Source: Candidatus Hydrogenedentota bacterium
GTDB lineage: Bacteria; Hydrogenedentota; Hydrogenedentia; Hydrogenedentales; SLHB01
NCBI GenBank assembly: GCA_007130675.1
Contig: SLSB01000111.1
Location: 1 to 6,928, forward strand
DNA: 6,928 nt
Reading direction: 5' to 3'
In this document: piece after piece, positions 1-6,251 of the stretch
Layout: every line of letters begins with the position of its first letter
Position numbering within the stretch: position 1 is the first letter of the stretch
Translations under genes and position numbers: made by a program
The notes under the pieces: generated by a model
Databases searched by the model: none
What the model was told of the DNA's origin: nothing
The model's input: the letters and a program-made list of their open reading frames with translations, nothing else

Positions 1-747
<747 letters not shown>

Positions 748-783
748 CGAACAGGAGTCCCCGGAAGACCGGAAATCAACAGC

Positions 784-1764
784 ATGCGTATCGGAAGTCT
801 AGAACTCGACAAACCTCTCGCCCTCGCGCCCATGGAGGATGTGACCGACTATTCGTTCCGCACCATCTGCAAAGAACAGGGTGCGGACCTGCTCTACACC
901 GAGTTTGCCAGCTCGGAGGCGTTGATCCGCGACGTCAGCAGGACGCTCGAGAAGATCCGGGTGCGAGACGAAGAACGACCCATTGGCATTCAGATATTCG
1001 GGAGCGCCGAAACCTCGATGGAAGGCGCGGCGGCGGTTGCCGAGCAAGCCAACCCTGACTTTATCGACATTAACTGCGGGTGTTGGGTCAAGAAAGTAGC
1101 TTTGCGCGGGGCCGGAGCAGGCCTGCTGCAGGACATCAAGAAGTTCGAGGCGGTGGTGCGCAGCGTGCTGTCCGGCACCACGCTGCCCGTGACGGTCAAA
1201 ACCCGCCTTGGCTGGGATGCCGAGAATATCGTGATCCTCGATGTGGCCCGCATGCTCGAACAGCTCGGCATTCAGACGCTTACCGTGCATTGCCGCACGC
1301 GAAAACAGGGTCACGGAGGTGACGCCGATTGGAGCTGGCTCGAACGCCTGAAGAATGAAGTGAGCATCCCCATTATCGGCAACGGCGACGTCACCGAGCC
1401 AGAGGATGTCCGGCGCATGTTTGATACCGGCTGCGACGGCGTCATGATCGGCCGCGGCGCCATCCATAATCCGTGGATATTCGGCCATGCGAAACATTAT
1501 CTGGCCACCGGCGAGGTGCCCGAACCGCCGGCGCCTGCCGAACGCGTCGCTCTCTGCATCGAACACCTGCGCCGCACCATCGCCGTCAAGGGGGAGCGGA
1601 AGGGCGTCGTCGAGTTTCGCAAGCATTACAGCGGGTATCTGCGCAGCCTGCCGGGCGTGGCGAAACTGCGGTGTGAATTGATGGAGTTCTACGAGGTTGA
1701 ACCCATCATCGAGCGCATGAACCAGTTCATCGAGACTCTGGCCGACAGAGCACCCGCGCGCTGA
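784..1764 (+). CDS. dus: tRNA-dihydrouridine synthase (Dus, NifR3-like)
   Basis: This FMN enzyme reduces specific uridines to dihydrouridine in the D-loop or neighbouring positions of tRNA, using NADPH. At 326 aa it is the normal length of a bacterial Dus. An N-terminal TIM barrel opens with LALAPMEDVTD (residues 13-22, FMN-binding APM). It continues with Q70 in GIQIFG, the catalytic loop DINCGCWVKKV (95-105) with presumed catalytic Cys100, then RGAGAGLL, K139 in VTVKTRLGW, H169 in VHCRTRKQ, and IIGNGDV plus MIGRGA (221-226), which hold the FMN phosphate. The C-terminal helical tRNA-binding domain follows (about 250-326; FRKHYSGYL at 278-286). Two deviations stand out: the usual GCP is GCW, and the usual VHGRTR is VHCRTR. 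The ATG at 784 has only a weak purine stretch (GGAAA, 771-775) upstream, but the protein begins exactly where Dus proteins do. It probably shares a transcript with thiC. The DusA/B/C specificity cannot be assigned safely; DusB-like is closest. Confidence 0.95.
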   Translation: MRIGSLELDKPLALAPMEDVTDYSFRTICKEQGADLLYTEFASSEALIRDVSRTLEKIRVRDEERPIGIQIFGSAETSMEGAAAVAEQANPDFIDINCGCWVKKVALRGAGAGLLQDIKKFEAVVRSVLSGTTLPVTVKTRLGWDAENIVILDVARMLEQLGIQTLTVHCRTRKQGHGGDADWSWLERLKNEVSIPIIGNGDVTEPEDVRRMFDTGCDGVMIGRGAIHNPWIFGHAKHYLATGEVPEPPAPAERVALCIEHLRRTIAVKGERKGVVEFRKHYSGYLRSLPGVAKLRCELMEFYEVEPIIERMNQFIETLADRAPAR

Positions 1765-1823
1765 GCTTCATGAGGATATCCGCACAGCCGGCGGGCAGTT
1801 ATTCGGCCACGATGATCCGCGCT

Positions 1824-1837
1824 GCGGCAAGCGCCGC
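1824..1837. terminator. Possible weak hairpin in the convergent gap dus / ketose epimerase
   Basis: The 82-base gap between the two convergent stop codons contains GCGGC, a four-base AAGC loop and GCCGC, giving a five-pair GC stem. There is no T run on either side, so it is at best a factor-assisted or bidirectional terminator and could be chance in GC-rich DNA. No small gene or promoter is visible in the gap. Confidence 0.2.
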
Positions 1838-1846
1838 TGACAAATG

Positions 1847-2725
1847 CTATGACGCGGCCCCATTACCATCCAATACGTCCCGCATGAAGTGAAGCGCCCG
1901 CTGCGCTTCCTCATCGAGATCCAGGTCGCCTTTGAGGTCCCGGAAGACGCCGATATCGCGCCCCACCTCGCCGCCGGGCATTAGGAAGGGTTCCATGACG
2001 ACGCTTCCCTGGTAGCCAATCCTGCGCAACGCCGAGGCGATCTCCGTCCACGGGATACGGCCCCGCCCCGGTGCCCGCCGGTTGGTCTCCCCGATGTGCA
2101 GGTGCCCGAGGTTGTCGCCCGCCAGCACGACGGCGTCTTCGAAACTGTCTTCCTCGATGTTCATGTGAAAGGTATCGAGGAGAAGTTTGCAGTGGCTGCT
2201 GCCGACCCGCTCGACATACTCGACGCCTTCGGCGGCGGTGTTCATGATGAACTGTTCGAAGCGGTTGACCACCTCGACGTTGAACAAGACACCGCAGTCT
2301 TCAACAGTCTTGATGACCTCCTTCATGCTCTCGACGCTACGGTCCAGGTAGGGGCGGCGATCCGCGTTCTCGGGCAGACTCGCGGGCCATGAGCTGTAGA
2401 TGATGCCGCCCAGCTCGCGAGCGCCCATATACTGCAACATTTGGGCCTGCTTTTTCAGAAACTCGATGCCGTTGCGGCGGATCGAGACGTCTTCCGACGC
2501 CACATCGTATTGATGGGGGAGGCCAATGCAGAAGGTCAGTTCGATGTCTGCTTCTTCGGCGGCTTTCTTAAGACGGTCGCGCTCGTGATTCGGCATGCGG
2601 GTGACCGTGCCCGAGTTTACCTCGAGGATATCGAAGCCCAAACCCTTCACTTTGGACACAAATGGGACGAAATCGGCGTCCCAGTCATGGGTCCAGAACG
2701 CGTAGTAGATGCCAATCTTGTTCAT
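1847..2725 (-). CDS. Ketose 3-epimerase of the D-tagatose/D-psicose 3-epimerase family (xylose isomerase-like TIM barrel)
   Basis: This is a cytosolic metal-dependent epimerase that by family inverts C3 of free ketoses (D-fructose/D-psicose, D-tagatose/D-sorbose, L-ribulose/L-xylulose). It has 292 residues from ATG 2725, matching the roughly 290-aa family. It opens MNKIGIYYAFWTHDW, the same way as characterised D-tagatose 3-epimerases. The metal and catalytic residues fall at the expected places: E151 in EVVNRFEQ, D184 in LLDTFHMNIEE, H210 in HLHIGE and E245 in VMEPF. The substrate-contacting E157, H187 and an Arg in GETNRR (216/217) are also present. The open frame extends upstream to 2839, but that would overlap the preceding hydrolase. 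The start at 2725 has a clean AGGAG nine bases away. It lies 58 bases downstream of the hydrolase on the same strand, so the two are probably cotranscribed. The exact sugar cannot be told from sequence; hydroxypyruvate isomerase-like or L-ribulose 3-epimerase activities remain possible. Confidence 0.9.
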   Translation of the reverse strand: MNKIGIYYAFWTHDWDADFVPFVSKVKGLGFDILEVNSGTVTRMPNHERDRLKKAAEEADIELTFCIGLPHQYDVASEDVSIRRNGIEFLKKQAQMLQYMGARELGGIIYSSWPASLPENADRRPYLDRSVESMKEVIKTVEDCGVLFNVEVVNRFEQFIMNTAAEGVEYVERVGSSHCKLLLDTFHMNIEEDSFEDAVVLAGDNLGHLHIGETNRRAPGRGRIPWTEIASALRRIGYQGSVVMEPFLMPGGEVGRDIGVFRDLKGDLDLDEEAQRALHFMRDVLDGNGAAS

Positions 2726-2734
2726 TTGGAAGCG

Positions 2735-2739
2735 CTCCT
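2735..2739 (-). promoter_or_regulatory. Ribosome binding site setting the start of the ketose 3-epimerase
   Basis: On the minus strand AGGAG is followed by nine bases and the ATG at 2725. It decides for this start over the in-frame ATGs further upstream (2839, and another at residue 25 of the longer frame). Those would add residues not seen in the family. Confidence 0.7.
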
Positions 2740-2783
2740 GTTCATTCGCCGAGGGCTCAGTATGCATGCCTTCAGGCGGTTTG

Positions 2784-3623
2784 TCATCCTGTTGTATCCT
2801 GGCGCGGGAACAGCGGCTCGAGAAAGTCGCGGAGCCCATGAAGGTATATCGGGCCGCTCAGGAGAAACCCCTCATTGTGGCTGCCGGTTATCTCGAGAAA
2901 TTCCTTGGGTTCGGGCGCCATCTCGAACAGCGCTTTGCCGTGATGGTAGGGCACGATATCGTCGTCTGGGCTGTGCACAACCAGCAACGGAGCGGTGAAG
3001 CGTTCGATCTTATCCTCCGTTTCGAAGCGGTGGCGCAGCAGCAGCCCCACCGGAAGGAACGGAAACACCTCGCGTCCGAGTCTCACGGCGGAGAGAAACG
3101 TGCTCTCGAGGATCACCGCGCCCGGCGTGACCTCTGCGGCGAGGTCCGCGGCAACCGCGCCTCCAAGCGATCGGCCAAACACCACGATGTTCTCCGGGGG
3201 CATGCCCTGTTCTTCCGTCAGCCAGGACCACATGGCGCGAATGTCTTTGTAACAGCGCTGTTCCGAGGGTTTCCCCGTGCTGTTGGCGTATCCGCCGTAG
3301 CTGTAGATGAGCACCGTGAAGCCCAAATCACGCCATATGGCTATGCTATCCATCCGGCCACTGAGATTGCCGCCGTTGCCGTGAGAAAACAGTACAACGC
3401 CGCGCGCCTCGGGAACGGGGATATACCAGCCCTGCGTGAGATGGCCATCTACCTCGAGCGAGATATCCTCGAAATCCCACCCGGCGTCCGAGGGTTCCCA
3501 TATGATCTGGCGGCTGCCAGGGAAGACAATCATGCGTTGGGCCGGGCCCAGGAGCGCCGCGAAACCTCCAAGGAATACCACCAACAGGAGCACGTTCCAG
3601 ATCATTCGGTTCCTCCGTTCCAT
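2784..3623 (-). CDS. Membrane-anchored alpha/beta hydrolase (BEM46/ABHD13-like, COG1073 type)
   Basis: This is a serine hydrolase of unknown substrate, 279 aa from ATG 3623. An N-terminal positively charged MERRNR is followed by a hydrophobic segment (residues 7-25) that looks like a signal anchor without a clear cleavage site, so the catalytic domain probably faces the periplasm or outside. The alpha/beta-hydrolase core is complete: oxyanion loop SHGNGGN (80-86), YSYGGYANSTGKPSE (108-121), nucleophile elbow GRSLGG with Ser152, acid in HSPDDDIVPYHHG (probably Asp221), and His249 in GSHNEG. The GRSLGG elbow and the GNGGN and GGYANSTG blocks are those of the BEM46-like family. The start is ambiguous. 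ATG 3623 keeps the basic residues before the anchor and has AAAGG seven bases upstream. ATG 3605, 18 bases downstream, has a perfect GGAGG at six bases. The open frame reaches 3677, but with no support. The gene is first in a leftward pair with the ketose epimerase and diverges from trpB2. Confidence 0.88.
   Translation of the reverse strand: MERRNRMIWNVLLLVVFLGGFAALLGPAQRMIVFPGSRQIIWEPSDAGWDFEDISLEVDGHLTQGWYIPVPEARGVVLFSHGNGGNLSGRMDSIAIWRDLGFTVLIYSYGGYANSTGKPSEQRCYKDIRAMWSWLTEEQGMPPENIVVFGRSLGGAVAADLAAEVTPGAVILESTFLSAVRLGREVFPFLPVGLLLRHRFETEDKIERFTAPLLVVHSPDDDIVPYHHGKALFEMAPEPKEFLEITGSHNEGFLLSGPIYLHGLRDFLEPLFPRQDTTG
3612..3616 (-). promoter_or_regulatory. GGAGG that could serve an alternative start (3605) of the membrane hydrolase
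   Basis: Minus-strand GGAGG lies six bases before the ATG at 3605, inside the Arg-Arg codons of the longer form. If used, the protein would start directly at the hydrophobic segment (MIWNVLLL) without its basic N-terminal residues. Both starts may be used; sequence alone does not settle it. Confidence 0.4.
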
Positions 3624-3696
3624 GATACCGCCTTTCCGGCCTTGCCGTGTCCGCGCAGGCTGCGGGGAAGCTTGCATCGCGTTGCGCGGTTTGGAT

Positions 3697-3711
3697 AGTG
3701 TATGATACGCT
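3697..3711. promoter_or_regulatory. Near-palindrome over a -10-like hexamer in the divergent intergenic region
   Basis: The 126 bases between the divergent hydrolase and trpB2 starts hold AGTGTAT-G-ATACGCT, a 15-base near-palindrome centred on 3704 with six of seven arm positions paired. It contains TATGAT (3701-3706), a five-of-six match to a -10 box for the rightward gene, but no -35 box at 16-18 bases stands out. It could be an operator over a trpB2 promoter, or chance. On the minus strand TTGATT (about 3718-3723) is a weak -35 candidate for the leftward genes. Nothing else, including no leader peptide rich in Trp or T-box-like structure, is apparent to me here. Confidence 0.27.
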
Positions 3712-3735
3712 CTCGAAAATCAACGGCACACCTAA

Positions 3736-3742
3736 GAGGGGG
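3736..3742 (+). promoter_or_regulatory. Ribosome binding site of trpB2
   Basis: GAGGGGG ends seven bases before the ATG at 3750. The earlier in-frame ATG at 3702 lies inside the -10-like TATGAT and has no such site, so translation most likely begins at 3750. Confidence 0.7.
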
Positions 3743-3749
3743 AACTGCC

Positions 3750-5108
3750 ATGACCGAGTACAACATTCTGCTTGAGGCGGCCAAGATGCCGGATGCCTGG
3801 TACAACATCATACCCGATCTGCCCAAACCCATGGACCCGCCGCTCCATCCTGCCACGCACCAGCCCTTGCAGCCGTCGGACTTGGAGGCGATCTTCCCCA
3901 AGTCGCTCATCGCCCAGGAGATGTCCGGCGAGCCGATGATCTCGATACCCGGCGAAGTGATGGACATTTACCGGCTGTATCGCCCGACGCCTTTGCGACG
4001 AGCGTACCGTCTCGAGAAGATGCTCGGTACACCGGCCAAGATTTTTTACAAGAACGAGAGTGTTTCGCCTTCGGGCAGCCACAAGATCAATACGTCAATC
4101 GCGCAAGCCTACTACAACAAGCAGGAAGGCGTGAACGAGATCACCACCGAGACCGGCGCGGGGCAATGGGGCACGGCCCTGTCCATCGCGTGCGCGATGT
4201 TTGACATGAAGTGCACCGTGTACATGGTTCGTGTGAGTTTCACGCAGAAACCCTACCGCCGCATTCTCATGCAGACCTACGGCGGAAACGTGGTCTCGAG
4301 CCCGAGCGACACCACTGAAAGCGGACGCGCGTTCCTGGCTAAGGATCCCGATACCACCGGCAGCCTCGGCATGGCCATCTCGGAAGCCGTCGAAGCCGCG
4401 GCCACCAGTGGCGGCAGGGCAAAATACAGCCTGGGCAGCGTGCTGAATCACGTTCTCCTGCACCAGACCATCATAGGACTCGAGGCCAAGGAGCAAATGG
4501 CCTCGGTCGGAGCCGAGCCGGATGTGGTGATCGGCTGCTGCGGCGGTGGCTCGAATTTTGCCGGCATCGCCTTCCCCTTTGTGCCTGACAAGCTCAAGAA
4601 CGGAAGGGACATCGACTTCATCGCCGTCGAGCCCACGGCCTGCCCGACGCTTACGCGTGGCCTGTATGCCTATGACTTCGGCGATACGGCGCATCTGACT
4701 CCGCTTCTGCTCCAATACACCTTGGGCCACCAGTTTGTGCCGCCGGGAATTCACGCGGGCGGGCTTCGCTACCACGGCGTCGCGCAGCAACTCGCGCTGT
4801 TGGTGAAGGAGGGTGTGATGCGCGCCGTCGCATGCCACCAGAATCCCGTATTCGAGGCACTCAAAATGTTCTCCGTTTCAGAGGGTATCTTGGCGGCCCC
4901 TGAATCCGGACACGCGATACGCGTGGCTATCGACGAAGCGCTCAAATGCAAGGAATCCGGTGAAGCCAAGACTATTCTGTTTAACTTGAGCGGACACGGC
5001 CATTTCGACATGAGCGCCTACGATGCATATTTGAGCAACAAACTGGACGATTTCGAGCTCGACCAAAGCGTAATTGACGCCGCTGAGGCGATGATTCCCA
5101 AAGTCTGA
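3750..5108 (+). CDS. trpB2: Tryptophan synthase beta chain, TrpB2 type
   Basis: This is a pyridoxal-phosphate enzyme that joins indole and L-serine to give L-tryptophan. The 452-aa protein is longer than the about 400-aa TrpB1 and carries the extended N-terminus of TrpB2 (COG1350 type; residues 1-75, before the [13 protein letters not shown] block at 78-90). PLP lysine K112 is in SPSGSHKIN. The catalytic Glu134 is in [10 protein letters not shown]. TrpB2-typical stretches follow: [15 protein letters not shown] (157-171), [14 protein letters not shown] (227-240), the phosphate-binding [10 protein letters not shown] (263-272), [12 protein letters not shown] (293-304), [16 protein letters not shown] (331-346) and the C-terminal LSGHGHFDM (413-421). 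All expected catalytic residues are present, so it looks functional. No trpA or other trp gene lies next to it. TrpB2 proteins often lack the strong TrpA contacts of TrpB1 and may work as indole-salvaging or serine-handling enzymes; which applies here is not visible. An intrinsic terminator follows 20 bases after the stop codon. Confidence 0.96.
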   Translation: MTEYNILLEAAKMPDAWYNIIPDLPKPMDPPLHPATHQPLQPSDLEAIFPKSLIAQEMSGEPMISIPGEVMDIYRLYRPTPLRRAYRLEKMLGTPAKIFYKNESVSPSGSHKINTSIAQAYYNKQEGVNEITTETGAGQWGTALSIACAMFDMKCTVYMVRVSFTQKPYRRILMQTYGGNVVSSPSDTTESGRAFLAKDPDTTGSLGMAISEAVEAAATSGGRAKYSLGSVLNHVLLHQTIIGLEAKEQMASVGAEPDVVIGCCGGGSNFAGIAFPFVPDKLKNGRDIDFIAVEPTACPTLTRGLYAYDFGDTAHLTPLLLQYTLGHQFVPPGIHAGGLRYHGVAQQLALLVKEGVMRAVACHQNPVFEALKMFSVSEGILAAPESGHAIRVAIDEALKCKESGEAKTILFNLSGHGHFDMSAYDAYLSNKLDDFELDQSVIDAAEAMIPKV

Positions 5109-5127
5109 CCATTACGTTGTGACATAG

Positions 5128-5177
5128 CGCCCGGAGGCGTGCGGTGTTACGCTGCGTCTTCCGGGCGTTTTCTTTTT
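5128..5177 (+). terminator. Intrinsic terminator of trpB2
   Basis: CGCCCGGA (5128-5135) pairs with TCCGGGCG (5160-5167), eight perfect GC-rich pairs. An imperfect inner hairpin (GCG/CGC around 5141-5153) closes the loop. The stem is followed immediately by TTTTCTTTTT (5168-5177). It starts 20 bases after the trpB2 stop and isolates the next gene transcriptionally. This is the best terminator in the window. Confidence 0.88.
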
Positions 5178-5233
5178 GAAACGACTGCCACAGGGCATTC
5201 ACCACCGTGTGGGAAGAAGGCGGGGCCGCTATC

Positions 5234-5242
5234 TGCTACAAT
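5234..5242 (+). promoter_or_regulatory. Probable extended -10 promoter for the lipoprotein esterase
   Basis: TGCTACAAT combines the TGn extension with a five-of-six -10 hexamer (TACAAT, 5237-5242). It lies between the trpB2 terminator and the next gene, which would give a leader of about 50 bases. No convincing -35 box is seen at 16-18 bases upstream, as is common for extended -10 promoters. The rest of the gap (5178-5233) shows nothing recognisable. Confidence 0.5.
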
Positions 5243-5288
5243 GCCCATAGCTATCATAAAGACCACGGTTCACTATGAAGACACAACC

Positions 5289-5293
5289 GGAGG
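5289..5293 (+). promoter_or_regulatory. Ribosome binding site setting the lipoprotein start
   Basis: GGAGG lies eight bases before the ATG at 5302. The ATG at 5275 opens the same frame but has no purine-rich site before it and would put nine polar residues in front of the signal peptide. Confidence 0.7.
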
Positions 5294-5301
5294 ACTTCCA
5301 A

Positions 5302-6225
5302 ATGCCACCCGGTAGCAGATCACTCGGCCTTTACGTGACCTTACTTTTCGTTCTTCCCCTCGCCGCCGGCTGCCCGCGCTCGCCACTTTCGGACAATGTG
5401 ATGCGCACAAGCGATATCGTGTACGGGATGGGCTATGTGCGGGACGATGCGGCTGACTCGGGGTACCGGCTGCAGAAACTCTACTTCGACCTCCTTGAAC
5501 CAACCGATATTCCAGCCACGAGCCGCCCGGCCGTGTTGATGATTCACGGCGGCAGTTTTATGCGCGGTTCGAAGACGGACGAGAACCTTGTCGCCGTGGC
5601 CAACGGCCTGGCCGAAGCGGGGTATGTCTGTTTTCTCATCAATTACCGGCTCGACGGCGACAATCCGCCGCACCCCGGTTTGTGGGACCCTGCTCCCGAA
5701 GAGGCCAAAGCGCTCGATATTCCCTCGTTGGCAGCCGTGCGCGCGGCATTCGTGGACGCGAAAACCGCCATGCGCCACATTCGCGCGAACAGCACGGTCT
5801 ACGGCATCGACCCGGCCCGCATTGCCATCTGGGGCGAATCCGCAGGAGCGTTTGCTGCCCTTGCGGCCGGGCTGACAGAGCCCGAGGAATTTGCCAACGA
5901 TGGAGAAGGTTTCCCGGTGCCACCGGAGAACAATCCCGGTGTGAATCCCAGGCCAGCCGCCATTGTTGAATGCTGGGGAAGCGCGGTATTTACGCCCAAC
6001 GCATTCGAGCCTGGCGATCCGCCGATCATGATCTTTCATGGACTGAACGACACAACGGTGCCGTTCATCTTCGCGCTCGATATCCAGGCAAGGTGTCAGC
6101 AGGCGGGCATACCTTACAGGATGTACCTCATTCGAGGCGGAGAGCACGGTTGTTGGGATTGCGAATACGATGGCAAAGACCTCACCACGCTCACCATCGA
6201 GTTCCTAAGGGACTTCATGCCCTGA
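5302..6225 (+). CDS. Lipoprotein alpha/beta hydrolase, esterase/lipase-like (BD-FAE or carboxylesterase type)
   Basis: This is a predicted exported, lipid-anchored serine esterase of unknown substrate, 307 aa from ATG 5302. The N-terminus (one Arg, then a hydrophobic run LGLYVTLLFVLP) ends in lipobox LAAGC, so signal peptidase II should cut before Cys24. Pro follows the Cys, giving no Asp retention signal. The hydrolase domain has oxyanion motif MIHGGSFMRGS (HGG 82-84), VCFLINYRL, nucleophile elbow GESAGAFAAL with Ser180, acid Asp250 in FHGLNDTTVP, and His282 in GGEHG. This order and the HGG motif place it with the hormone-sensitive-lipase/BD-FAE-like group that includes esterases acting on acetylated or feruloylated plant polysaccharides. 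The role is inferred only at family level. Between elbow and acid there is a Gly/Pro/Asn-rich stretch (about 193-218), probably part of a lid or loop. A CxxC (C284, C287) directly follows the catalytic His. It has its own promoter and is likely monocistronic. Confidence 0.88.
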   Translation: MPPGSRSLGLYVTLLFVLPLAAGCPRSPLSDNVMRTSDIVYGMGYVRDDAADSGYRLQKLYFDLLEPTDIPATSRPAVLMIHGGSFMRGSKTDENLVAVANGLAEAGYVCFLINYRLDGDNPPHPGLWDPAPEEAKALDIPSLAAVRAAFVDAKTAMRHIRANSTVYGIDPARIAIWGESAGAFAALAAGLTEPEEFANDGEGFPVPPENNPGVNPRPAAIVECWGSAVFTPNAFEPGDPPIMIFHGLNDTTVPFIFALDIQARCQQAGIPYRMYLIRGGEHGCWDCEYDGKDLTTLTIEFLRDFMP

Positions 6226-6238
6226 GCGGGTTTCCGCT
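6225..6238. terminator. Small hairpin in the convergent gap lipoprotein / araD
   Basis: AGCGG, loop GTTT, CCGCT form a five-pair stem that begins at the last base of the lipoprotein stop codon, within the 26-base gap between two convergent genes. There is no T run, so function as a bidirectional terminator is only a possibility. Confidence 0.22.
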
Positions 6239-6251
6239 GGCAATTCCGGAG

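Noticed and set aside
761..775. CCGGAAGACCGGAAA, a short direct repeat and four-pair hairpin in the thiC-dus gap
   Set aside because: Six-base repeats and CCGG pairs of this size are expected by chance, and it simply provides the purines before the dus start.
1089..1091. Loss of function of Dus because Pro is replaced by Trp in the active-site loop
   Set aside because: The catalytic Cys, FMN contacts and C-terminal domain are all kept and the frame is intact, so a functional variant is likelier than a decayed gene.
799..1626. 275-codon open frame on the minus strand opposite dus
   Set aside because: It is antisense to a gene with a full set of Dus motifs, has no recognisable domain, and long antisense frames are expected in GC-rich codon usage.
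2709..3698. 329-codon open frame on the plus strand opposite the membrane hydrolase
   Set aside because: The minus strand encodes a complete alpha/beta-hydrolase with catalytic triad; the plus-strand product is low in recognisable structure and runs across the divergent promoter region.
4095..4838. 247-codon minus-strand frame opposite trpB2
   Set aside because: Shadow of the TrpB2 frame; His/Arg/Ala-rich product without any domain and no ribosome binding site noted.
5341..6147. 268-codon minus-strand frame opposite the lipoprotein esterase
   Set aside because: Shadow frame; the plus strand has signal peptide, lipobox and triad, and the antisense product shows no family motif.
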